A stretch of 64,000 nucleotides of DNA, taken from positions 1 through 64,000 of the forward strand of contig JAYULL010000124.1 in assembly GCA_043763625.1 (NCBI GenBank). Direction: 5' to 3'. The number at the start of each line of letters is the position of its first letter. Position 1 is the stretch's first letter. The notes beneath the pieces are model-generated. The model saw nothing but the letters and a program-made list of their open reading frames with translations. It was not told the DNA's origin and searched no databases. A program made the position numbers and the translations under genes. The DNA is from Rubrolithibacter sp043763625 (lineage in GTDB: Bacteria; Bacteroidota; Bacteroidia; Sphingobacteriales; Sphingobacteriaceae). Of this stretch, positions 18,187 through 25,536 are shown piece by piece.

Positions 18187-18822
18187 TTACTTAACCTTAA
18201 TCTTAACTTCTACCCTTTTGCCCGTTTTATCCACCCATTTCGGCCCGGCCTCCAAAAGTTCTACCGCCTTTTCATCCAACTTTTTTCCGGCACTTTTAGT
18301 AACTTTTATATTTTCCGGCTTAGCTGTTTGTTTGTTTAACGAGAAAGTAAGAACAATTTCTTTAGAAGTATTTCCGTTAACGTCTTTTAGTCCTGCGTTC
18401 AGGTATTTACTGAATGCCTCCCATCCGGATTGAGGATAAGTTAGGCTTGTATTTGAACCCGGTACGACTAAACTTACTTCTACAGTTGTTTGTGATTTAA
18501 TATTCTTGTTCCGGTCTGCTTTCATCCAAAATAAAATCCCGGCAAGGGTAAAAATCACCGCAGCAGCCATAGCAACACTTAGACGCTGCCAAGTAAACCG
18601 GTAAAGATTTTTGTTTTGGTGTTGTTGCTCAATACGAGCCTCCAGGCTTTTTTGCAATAAGCTTAGTTCCCGTTCAACAGGTTTAGTTGAATTAGAAAAT
18701 CCGTCTAAAGCATCTGCTAGAAAAGGGTCGCTCAGGGCCTGCTTCTCCAAATCGTGCCTTGTTCTATAATCCAGCTTTCCGGTGAGGTAGTCGTTTAAAA
18801 CGCTGTAATTAACATTATCCAT
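18187..18822 (-). CDS. Anti-sigma-like membrane protein with TonB C-terminal-like domain
   Basis: The 211-residue protein has a cytoplasmic N-terminal part (about 1-77) with the motif DYLTGKLDYRTRHDLEKQALSDPFLADALDGF. I recall this from Bacteroidota proteins encoded beside ECF sigma factors. One membrane helix follows (about 80-100, VAMAAAVIFTLAGILFWM), then a periplasmic domain resembling TonB-C (VLTFSLNKQTAKPENIKVTKSAG, LDEKAVELLEAGPKWVDKTGK). Its start overlaps the sigma gene stop by 8 bases. The likely role is control of the sigma factor; the anti-sigma function is inferred from position. Confidence 0.72.
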   Translation of the reverse strand: MDNVNYSVLNDYLTGKLDYRTRHDLEKQALSDPFLADALDGFSNSTKPVERELSLLQKSLEARIEQQHQNKNLYRFTWQRLSVAMAAAVIFTLAGILFWMKADRNKNIKSQTTVEVSLVVPGSNTSLTYPQSGWEAFSKYLNAGLKDVNGNTSKEIVLTFSLNKQTAKPENIKVTKSAGKKLDEKAVELLEAGPKWVDKTGKRVEVKIKVK

Positions 18823-19390
18823 TTACCCTGTTCCTTTCCATGCAAATTTTAAGGTTTCGTTTGCCGTTTTGAATGTAGCTTTTCACTTTGCTTATGTCGA
18901 AACCGGTTTCATCTGCTACTTCTTTGTAGCACTTCTGTTGGAGATAAAACAAATCAATGCTTAGCCGCTGTTCATCCGACAGTTTCTCCAGGCAGCTTTC
19001 CATCAAACTCATTTCCTCTTCGTTCCCCGGATTCAATTCTTGCTCAAAGCTTAACGTTATACCTGTATTATTGTCCTCTAAATGTATAAATTCATGCCTT
19101 GACTCGTGGCGGAGCTCCATTAGGCAATAGTTCCTGCATAAGCTGTAAAGCCAGCTCTTGAAATTGGTCACTTCGTGAATTTTCAGTTTTTGAATTAATT
19201 GTTCAAAAATCTGCATAACTGCATCCTTGCTTCGCTCTTCGTCCTTAAGATATTTCAAACACAAACCGTAAACCAAAGGCATATATTTTTGGTAGAGCTT
19301 ACCCAAAATTTCGAGATCATGGGTGTGCTTATATGAAGCGACTAAATCTGCATCACTTGAACCGACCGGATTATACTTGATAAACTTCAA
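18815..19390 (-). CDS. ECF-type RNA polymerase sigma-70 factor
   Basis: The 191-residue sigma factor has region 2 (LYQKYMPLVYGLCLKYLKDEERSKDAVMQIFEQL, then FKSWLYSLCRNYCL) and region 4 (LSDEQRLSIDLFYLQQKCYKEVADETGFDISKVKSYIQNGKRNLK). The N-terminal motif SSDADLVASYKHTHDLEILG is typical of Bacteroidota ECF factors. No ATG is available at a sensible place; the start is taken as TTG at 19390. It overlaps and is presumably regulated by the downstream membrane protein gene. Confidence 0.88.
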   Translation of the reverse strand: MKFIKYNPVGSSDADLVASYKHTHDLEILGKLYQKYMPLVYGLCLKYLKDEERSKDAVMQIFEQLIQKLKIHEVTNFKSWLYSLCRNYCLMELRHESRHEFIHLEDNNTGITLSFEQELNPGNEEEMSLMESCLEKLSDEQRLSIDLFYLQQKCYKEVADETGFDISKVKSYIQNGKRNLKICMERNRVNG

Positions 19391-19645
19391 GATGAAGATG
19401 CTTTTAATATAGATGCCGAAATTAACGAAATAGCATAAAGACCATAAAAAACTTTATTCTCGGCCATTTCCGGAAACACTGCTACAGTTTGCGGACCGGC
19501 TTCGATCGGAAAATGTTTTAAATAAAAATGCCGACTATCTCGGTTTATAACTTAAGTGAAAATATTTAATGTAGCTTATGAAATAGCTAAATAGACGAAA
19601 ATTAGGAGCTCTGACAGCCAAATTATAAATTTCTTAAGCATCAAA

Positions 19646-19660
19646 CCTCATCGCGTGAGG
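19646..19660. other. Short hairpin downstream of the DUF1801 gene
   Basis: CCTCA and TGAGG form a 5-bp stem around TCGCG in the spacer between the sigma factor gene and the DUF1801 gene. It may be a weak terminator for the minus-strand DUF1801 gene; the T-tract is poor. I see nothing else clear in 19391-19645. Confidence 0.35.
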
Positions 19661-19667
19661 TCGGGGA

Positions 19668-20045
19668 TTATTTACCCTTTTGTTTGAAGTCAACTTCATC
19701 AATCCTAAACTGCACAATTTGTGTTATTAAATCTAGAGGGATGGGCGTATCCAAGGGGAATTGAATTGAGCCTTTGCCTGCCTTATAAGCCGACAGTTCT
19801 TTCTTAAAAGCTTCGTTCCCGGAAGGCAAAGCATAAAAGCCAATATGGTGTGCATATCCGGCAAAGTATACCAAATTCGCTTTCTTGTACCGGTAAGCAG
19901 GCATGCCGTAGCTGATTAGTTCTTCCGCCTCCGGCGCCGTTTTTTTAATAGTAGTGCGCACTTGCTGTAATATAACCCGCAGGTGTTCAGGAAAACGATA
20001 TATATATTCATCTACCGTTGCGGGTTTATCGGCTTCTTTTATCAT
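19668..20045 (-). CDS. DUF1801 (YdhG-like) protein
   Basis: The 125-residue protein shows the DUF1801 pattern: TVDEYIYRFPEHLRVILQQVRTTIKK, the core PEAEELISYGMPAYRYKKANLVYFAGYAHHIGFY and GKGSIQFPLDTPIPLDLI. Relatives include a proposed iron chaperone of the CyaY-like fold, but the function is not established. It is complete and starts at an ATG 10 bases after the DUF4287 gene, with which it probably forms an operon. Confidence 0.88.
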   Translation of the reverse strand: MIKEADKPATVDEYIYRFPEHLRVILQQVRTTIKKTAPEAEELISYGMPAYRYKKANLVYFAGYAHHIGFYALPSGNEAFKKELSAYKAGKGSIQFPLDTPIPLDLITQIVQFRIDEVDFKQKGK

Positions 20046-20055
20046 ATCACTTGAT

Positions 20056-20274
20056 TCATTCTCTTTTACCTTTTAAATAAGCGTAAACGGACATTGCATG
20101 ACCGTGGCCCAGTTCAAAATCCGTTTTAAGCCACTCGAGTATTTCGCCTGCTTTTACGGATGGTTTAAGTTTTCCGTTTTCTATAAACCCCTTTTCACTT
20201 GCAATTTCTTGAAGCTGTTCGGCACTTTTCCCGGCTTTAGCTTTTACATTATTCAAATAAGCTTTAAACGACAT
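20056..20274 (-). CDS. DUF4287-family small protein
   Basis: The 72-residue protein MSFKAYLNNVKAKAGKSA...KAGEILEWLKTDFELGHGHAMSVYAYLKGK matches the DUF4287 pattern. The hallmark is the G-E-I-L-x-W-L-K-x-D-x-x-L-G-x-G-H-A-M block. The function is unknown. DUF4287 and DUF1801 genes often occur together or fused, which fits this pair. Confidence 0.88.
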   Translation of the reverse strand: MSFKAYLNNVKAKAGKSAEQLQEIASEKGFIENGKLKPSVKAGEILEWLKTDFELGHGHAMSVYAYLKGKRE

Positions 20275-20319
20275 AAGGTGAGTTTTTAAAGTTAAGATAA
20301 GGTTTCTTAAAGTATTTCT

Positions 20320-20571
20320 CTAAGCTTGTTGTTCCGCAATACAATCCTGCCCAAATAAAAAGGGCGATACCGGGTTATTTAAGCGCACATGCACGGCTAT
20401 AGCACCACTTAAATATCCTGTTAACAAAATGGCCCCAATACCGATACTTTCAAGAATGAATAAAGCAGCGTACAAAATTTGATTCTGTTTTACTGATGAA
20501 GCAAAGTTGTAAGAAAAAATAACTGCGAAAAGGGTGCAACTAAGGCAATTTAAAGGGTAAAATGCGACAAG
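20320..20571 (-). pseudogene. DoxX-like membrane protein fragment
   Basis: An open minus-strand stretch between stops at 20320 and 20572, without a usable start, contains ILYAALFILESIGIGAILLTG and YLSGAIAVHVRLNNPVSPFLF. This resembles the third and fourth helix region of DoxX-like small membrane proteins, which typically read GAILLTGYLGGAxAxHxRxxxP. The N-terminal part and the last helix are missing or altered, and the tail QDCIAEQQA is not family-like. It is probably a decayed gene. Confidence 0.55.
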
Positions 20572-20580
20572 CTAAAATTG

Positions 20581-20952
20581 TTATTTTAACTTAGCGCAAT
20601 TTAAAATATGGGCAAAATGATGCCGGACGTGCCAAGCGGACATTTCCATAGCTTGTGCTTGGTTGATATAATATTTCCTTACAGGATGATAATACTCAAG
20701 TTTTAAACTTTCTCCGGTTAACGACTTAAGCAGAAAGACGTATCGTTTCGTGATTCCTTTAAACATCATTATAGAATCTTCAATAGGAGCTTCAATTGCG
20801 TCGGGAGTTTTTACCCAAGCATCCATATTAATAAGCGTAACGTCTTTATAGTCAGGTTCGGTTAAAGCCTTTTCATTCTTAAAAAGGCCGACTCGCGTTT
20901 GATAATAGCTTGAAAGGACAAGGTATAGGTGAATTGCTTCTAGTTGATGCAT
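20581..20952 (-). CDS. DinB/YfiT-like protein, N-terminally short
   Basis: From an ATG at 20952 the frame encodes about 123 residues. The C-terminal two thirds resemble the YfiT/DinB fold: APIEDSIMMFKGITKRYVFLLKSL and MSAWHVRHHFAHIL match APIEVSLDLLESLHTRWVMFLRSL and VWHGEHHLAHIL in the gene at the right end of the window. The first third of a normal family member (about 45 residues, with the first metal-ligand His) is absent. The HHxAH ligand pair is kept. It may be a truncated relic or a short paralogue. Confidence 0.55.
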   Translation of the reverse strand: MHQLEAIHLYLVLSSYYQTRVGLFKNEKALTEPDYKDVTLINMDAWVKTPDAIEAPIEDSIMMFKGITKRYVFLLKSLTGESLKLEYYHPVRKYYINQAQAMEMSAWHVRHHFAHILNCAKLK

Positions 20953-21104
20953 TATAAAGAAGTTACCATACCGCAATAGCAAGTGTAGGCTCTATGGCCG
21001 TGAGATGCTCAAAACTTCTATAAAAAATATGGCTTTATTCTTTTACCCGACAGCCGTAAAATGTTTATCCCGATGGAGACAATAGCTAAACTATTTTAAA
21101 AAGA

Positions 21105-21138
21105 AACAACAGGCCCTTTTTTCTTACGACCTGTTGTT
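21105..21138 (-). terminator. Terminator of the TonB receptor gene
   Basis: AACAACAGG and CCTGTTGTT form a 9-bp perfect stem with a 16-base loop. On the minus strand it is followed by TCTTTTT. It lies directly after the receptor stop at 21146. Confidence 0.75.
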
Positions 21139-21145
21139 TGGCCTT

Positions 21146-23437
21146 TTACTTCACCGTAAACGGTACAAAAACTCCAAAAGAAACATTCCTGCCCTGATTC
21201 AAAATACCCTCGTATTTCAAGCGGCTCAGGTGGTCTGAATAGGCTTTATCAAATATGTTATTAACGGATAAATTAAGATGAACAGGCAATTTATTTAAAC
21301 GCAGCGTTGTTCCCAATGCTGCGTTTACAAGGGTATAAGCAGGTGTTGCTGTCTCAAAAATATCAGCCCGGGCTTGGTTAAAAGCACTGTTTAATTCAAT
21401 TGATAAAAAAGAGTTCCCGAAAGCCCCGGATTTCCATTGCGGTTCTAAGCGCAATTCATTTCTCAATCGTGCTGCCGGAATAAAAGGAAGAGGAGTTTGG
21501 GTTGCTCGGTTCTCTGCAATTGTAAAGGAAAAGTCTGTATCAAAATGAACCAGAGCTACGGGATGAAGCGTTAAGCTCGCCTCTGCTCCGTAAAGATTTG
21601 CATTCGCCTGCGTATAATTGAATACAGGATACTTGCCTCCTTCTAGAATTGTTGAATCACCGGGATTATGCCTCGGGAAAATATAGTTCTTAATATAATT
21701 CTCAAAAACGCTGATTCCGGCATGCAGTTTATCGGTATCGAATTCTAAAGCGACATCTCCGTAATAACTTTTTTCAGGCTTTAATTGAGTATTTCCGCTT
21801 TCATATCTGAAGGTTCCTTCATGTATTCCCTGTGAACTCAGTTCTGCAATATTAGGGGCACGAAAAGCAGTTCCGGCATTTGCTTTAAAACTGAACTTGT
21901 CGCTAAACTCGTGTGTAAAGCCTAAGGCTCCGCTGATGTTGGAAAAGCTATTGCCGAAATTACTAAACTTCGGCTCTCCATCTTGCAGCATTTGCACGCC
22001 TTTTATATTTCGATAATCATAGCGAGCACCCGCATTGAAAGTGCTTTTGGTCCATGTTTTTTTGATGTATCCAAAAGCGCCGAAGTCGTTTGAATTATAG
22101 TCGGGGATCAGTTTTTCTTCCGCTTTATTTGTGTTGTTTTGAAAAGCGCCTGAAACTCCCAATACCGGTTCCCAACTTCCGGTTTCGTTCAGATAATACT
22201 TTAGATCATAACTGTAGGTTTTTAAATCGAAGAAAAGCGAAGGTTCAATCCTGCTTTCTTCCAGTTCTCGGCGTTGATTATCCTGATAAGCAAGCGTAGC
22301 GTGAAGATGGCTGCTTCCAAATAAAATATTACTGTTTACCGCCGCCTTATAATGGTTTATGTTTTGATAAGGAAGCAAGAGTTCTCGCTTTGTCAGATCA
22401 GAATTGCTGAATATCTTTCCGTCCTCATCCAAAAATTTACCTTCATCGTTTTGTTCAAAATCCGGCAAACCCAACTTATTATTAAAGCTTGAAAGGTTTA
22501 GATGCGCATATCCCCAAGATTTATTCAACCCAATTTGGCTGCTTAAATTTGTTTCGTTATATCCTGTATTTGCAACATAACCGCGGGGGGTTTTATAAGC
22601 AAACGCATTTTTATAAGAGCCTCTTGTTTTCCAAATAAACCCGTTCTGGTTGCCTTCAAACATTAGCGAATTACCGGATTGACCGTTGTTTGTTGCATAA
22701 TTGCTCAATATTTCGCCTCTTATCTTGCCTTCGGGCGCAGGTAAGGGATCTAATATATTGATTACTCCTCCTAACGCGTCCGATCCGTAAAGTAAACCGG
22801 CTGCTCCCCGTAATATTTCAACCCTCCCTGTGTTGTATTGATCCACTTCGATGCCGTGCTCGTCTCCCCACTGCTGGCCTTCTTGTTTGGCGCCGTCAAC
22901 CAAAGTTAATACACGGTTATAGCTTAATCCTCGGATAACCGGTTTTGATACTGAGGCTCCTGTTGTTACTTGGGAAACTCCGGCAGTTCGAGAAATAGCA
23001 TCTATCAGGCTTGAAGAAGGTTTTTCGATTAACTGAGTGCGACTAACCGCCGTAACATTCGTGCTGTTCTTACGATTATCCGAACTTAATGCCGACCCGG
23101 TAACCACAACTTCGTGAGCTTCGATAACGCTTGGTTTTAAGGAAAACGACACGGGAGTATTGGAGCTTAGATCTACAGTTCGTGTTTGTGTTGCGAAGCC
23201 CAGATACTTCACTTCAACTAAAAATTTCCCTTTTGCGGGAATATTTTTAAAGATAAAATCGCCGTTTTGATCACTGATAACTGAAATACGGAGATCGGTA
23301 ATCGAAATAGTGGCACCCGGTAAAGGATCTTTAGTTAGCGCATTTTCAACATGTCCCGAAAGCACGAATACGGCTGCTTTTAACGAAAAAAAAGAAAATA
23401 TAAATAGGGTGAACAAAAAGAATTTTGCTTGCTTCAT
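21146..23437 (-). CDS. TonB-dependent outer membrane receptor
   Basis: The 763-residue protein has a signal peptide (residues 1-21), a carboxypeptidase-like beta-sandwich domain (about 25-105, GHVENALTKDPLPGATISI) and a plug domain (about 108-235, EVVVTGSALSSDNRKNSTNV, PVIRGLSYNRVLTLVDG, GAAGLLYGSDALGGVINI). A 22-strand beta-barrel follows, with the receptor tail VNNIFDKAYSDHLSRLKYEG and a C-terminal aromatic/basic end. It is monomeric FepA-like rather than SusC-like; no susD is nearby. The neighbouring His/Cys-rich gene hints at metal or metal-chelate uptake, but the ligand is unknown. Confidence 0.9.
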   Translation of the reverse strand: MKQAKFFLFTLFIFSFFSLKAAVFVLSGHVENALTKDPLPGATISITDLRISVISDQNGDFIFKNIPAKGKFLVEVKYLGFATQTRTVDLSSNTPVSFSLKPSVIEAHEVVVTGSALSSDNRKNSTNVTAVSRTQLIEKPSSSLIDAISRTAGVSQVTTGASVSKPVIRGLSYNRVLTLVDGAKQEGQQWGDEHGIEVDQYNTGRVEILRGAAGLLYGSDALGGVINILDPLPAPEGKIRGEILSNYATNNGQSGNSLMFEGNQNGFIWKTRGSYKNAFAYKTPRGYVANTGYNETNLSSQIGLNKSWGYAHLNLSSFNNKLGLPDFEQNDEGKFLDEDGKIFSNSDLTKRELLLPYQNINHYKAAVNSNILFGSSHLHATLAYQDNQRRELEESRIEPSLFFDLKTYSYDLKYYLNETGSWEPVLGVSGAFQNNTNKAEEKLIPDYNSNDFGAFGYIKKTWTKSTFNAGARYDYRNIKGVQMLQDGEPKFSNFGNSFSNISGALGFTHEFSDKFSFKANAGTAFRAPNIAELSSQGIHEGTFRYESGNTQLKPEKSYYGDVALEFDTDKLHAGISVFENYIKNYIFPRHNPGDSTILEGGKYPVFNYTQANANLYGAEASLTLHPVALVHFDTDFSFTIAENRATQTPLPFIPAARLRNELRLEPQWKSGAFGNSFLSIELNSAFNQARADIFETATPAYTLVNAALGTTLRLNKLPVHLNLSVNNIFDKAYSDHLSRLKYEGILNQGRNVSFGVFVPFTVK

Positions 23438-23500
23438 TGCAATGATTTTAATAAAAAAATAAAGAAATAGAGTCTTAAAAAGTTGGAGGTAGAGAAATAA

Positions 23501-23842
23501 TTATTGCAGCGGAGGTCCGCGAAGCGAGGTAAAAATTAAGCGAACTATTAGCGAAGGGACTTGCATTTCACGCACTATTGCACTTGCCGGTAAAACTTTT
23601 ATTTTTTGTATTGTCGAGGGTGCCGTGAATGACTTATCATAGTGAAAGGCACAAACCCAACAGGTAGAAGTCTTTTTGCCGAGATGGATTTTATGGGAAC
23701 AATTTTGCCCCTCGCTATCTTTGCAAGTCTCAATTTCGCCGGAATGATTGTGATAAAAATCATTCGGAACTATGCCTCCTAAGAAGTACAACAGTATCAA
23801 TAATGATAAACTGCTTTTTATCCGACTTTTAAAATCATTCAC
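23501..23842 (-). CDS. Small His/Cys-rich membrane or periplasmic protein
   Basis: The 113-residue protein has one hydrophobic N-terminal segment (SSLSLLILLYFLGGIVP), then a middle region rich in His and Cys (NDFYHNHSGEIETC, NCSHKIHLG, CWVCAFHYD). It ends in IFTSLRGPPLQ. The LRGPP ending is like small proteins I recall being encoded beside Bacteroidota metal transporters and TonB receptors. The start is GTG at 23842, as no ATG is available. It sits 63 bases upstream of the receptor and is probably in its operon. A metal-sensing or metal-binding role is an inference. Confidence 0.65.
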   Translation of the reverse strand: MNDFKSRIKSSLSLLILLYFLGGIVPNDFYHNHSGEIETCKDSEGQNCSHKIHLGKKTSTCWVCAFHYDKSFTAPSTIQKIKVLPASAIVREMQVPSLIVRLIFTSLRGPPLQ

Positions 23843-23898
23843 GTTTGGCGAAACTATGTAAAATAGGCCGGCGGAGCCGGTAAGAAAAATTTTTTGAC

Positions 23899-25284
23899 TT
23901 AGATTAGAAACTCCTCTAAAATCGCATTAGCATTTAGCCGGTTTTGCTCGCCGGTTTTCATGTTTTTAAAGGTCACTTCTCCGGCTTGTATCTCGTCGCT
24001 TCCGATTAAAATTACGTAAGGAATTTTTTTATCATCGGCATAAGTCAGTTGCTTTTTGAGTTTGGCGGATGACGGATACAACTCAGCGGCAATTCCGGCA
24101 ACTCTTAGCCGGTAAAGAATCGGCAAGGCGTATAGTTCAGATTCTTTGTCGAAATTGGTAATAAGCACTTTGGTTGTTTCCTCGGAGCTTTCCGGGAAAA
24201 GTTTTAACTCTTCTAATACGTCGTAGATACGGTCCGCACCGAAAGAAATTCCGGCACCGGTTAAGCCTTTCAATCCGAACATTCCGGTTAAGTCATCGTA
24301 ACGGCCGCCACCTCCTATGCTTCCCATTGTCACTTCATTGGTTTTTACTTCGAAAATTGCTCCGGTGTAGTAGTTTAGGCCGCGAGCCAGGGTGATGTCA
24401 AGTTCTATTTGAGCTGTCAGCCGTGAGCTGTCAGCTTTCAGCTTTTCTATATAGCTGAATATGGTTTCGATTTCTTCTATGCCTTTTAATCCGGTTGGGG
24501 AGGATGAAAGAATTTGCTTTAGTTCGGCTAATTTTTCTTCGTTTGATCCGTGAAGTTGGATTACCGGTTTCAGTTTTTCAATATCTTGTTCGGTAAATCC
24601 TCGTTCTAAAAGTTCTTTGGTTATTCCTTCTAAGCCAATTTTATCCAGTTTGTCAATTGCAACCGTCATGTCGATAATCAATTCCGGTTTGCCGATGATT
24701 TCTGCGATGCCGGAAAGAATCTTTCGGTTGTTGATTTTTATGGTGAAGTCTTTAAGGCTGAGTTTGCTTAGGGCCTCATCATAAATTAAAACAAACTCGG
24801 CTTCGTTTAGCAGGCTTTCTGAACCTACAACGTCAGCGTCGCATTGGTAAAACTCGCGGTAGCGGCCTTTTTGCGGACGATCTGCCCGCCAAACCGGCTG
24901 TATTTGAAATCGTTTAAAGGGAAATGAAATTTCGTTTTGGTGCATTACTACGTAGCGAGCAAAGGGAACAGTGAGGTCGTAGCGGAGGGCTTTTTCGGAA
25001 ATCTCAGGAGTTATAAGTTGTGAGTTGTAAGGTTTAAGTTCTTCCGGAGTTAGCTTCGAGAGGAAATCTCCTGAATTTAAAATCTTAAAAATCAACTTAT
25101 CGCCTTCGTCGCCGTATTTCCCTGTAAGGGTAGAAAGATTTTCCATTGACGGTGTTTGGATTTCTTGGTAGCCGTATTTCCGAAACACCGATTTTATCGT
25201 TTCGAAAATATAATTCCGCTTCACCATTTCTGTCGGAGAAAAATCACGCGTACCTTTTGGAACCGAAGGTCTATTGCTTGCCAT
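23899..25284 (-). CDS. hisS: Histidyl-tRNA synthetase
   Basis: The 461-residue class II synthetase charges tRNA-His. Motif 1 lies in YIFETIKSVFRKYGYQEIQTP, motif 2 in PVWRADRPQKGRYREFYQCDADVVG, the histidine-specific LARGLNYYTGAIFE in the middle and motif 3 in GISFGADRIYDVL. The C-terminal anticodon-binding domain is complete. Two short stretches of the coding DNA (24412-24446 and 25010-25044) are built from heptamer-like repeats. On the minus strand the promoter element TACCTTTG lies only about 5 bases before the ATG, so the leader is very short. Confidence 0.97.
   Translation of the reverse strand: MASNRPSVPKGTRDFSPTEMVKRNYIFETIKSVFRKYGYQEIQTPSMENLSTLTGKYGDEGDKLIFKILNSGDFLSKLTPEELKPYNSQLITPEISEKALRYDLTVPFARYVVMHQNEISFPFKRFQIQPVWRADRPQKGRYREFYQCDADVVGSESLLNEAEFVLIYDEALSKLSLKDFTIKINNRKILSGIAEIIGKPELIIDMTVAIDKLDKIGLEGITKELLERGFTEQDIEKLKPVIQLHGSNEEKLAELKQILSSSPTGLKGIEEIETIFSYIEKLKADSSRLTAQIELDITLARGLNYYTGAIFEVKTNEVTMGSIGGGGRYDDLTGMFGLKGLTGAGISFGADRIYDVLEELKLFPESSEETTKVLITNFDKESELYALPILYRLRVAGIAAELYPSSAKLKKQLTYADDKKIPYVILIGSDEIQAGEVTFKNMKTGEQNRLNANAILEEFLI
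24412..24446. repeat. Heptamer repeat inside hisS (AGCTGTC type)
   Basis: Five consecutive 7-base units read AGCTGTC, AGCCGTG, AGCTGTC, AGCTTTC, AGCTTTT on the plus strand. They are translated in frame on the minus strand as part of LKADSSRLTA of hisS. The same unit type occurs between genes at 30423-30443 and 61252-61272. Confidence 0.6.
25010..25044. repeat. Heptamer repeat inside hisS (GTTGTAA type)
   Basis: Five 7-base units read GTTATAA, GTTGTGA, GTTGTAA, GGTTTAA, GTTCTTC on the plus strand. They encode EELKPYNSQLIT of hisS on the minus strand. Related units occur in the cysD-cysN spacer at 46493-46580. Confidence 0.5.
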
Positions 25285-25536
25285 GCCGCAAAGGTAAAAA
25301 ATTGAGGGAGTGTTGGGAAGGAGAAGTATTGAACCTGTATCGTTTGTAAACCAGGGACGCTTTCACTAGAATTTGTATAAACTATTAAGGTGTTATAAAA
25401 CGTTTTTTAAGTCCACTCTATGCTTAATATTCAATTAAGTAGTCAAATCGGGTAAAGATTTTTCCGGCTATTATCCGGGTTAGCCGGTTAGCTCCTTTTG
25501 TCGGTTTTTTAAGTGGTTTTTTGAGTTATAATATAA

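Noticed and set aside
25010..25044. Second heptamer stretch in hisS as an insertion
   Set aside because: From memory the corresponding part of B. thetaiotaomicron HisS has the same length, so this stretch may be a chance low-complexity reading; kept only as a repeat.
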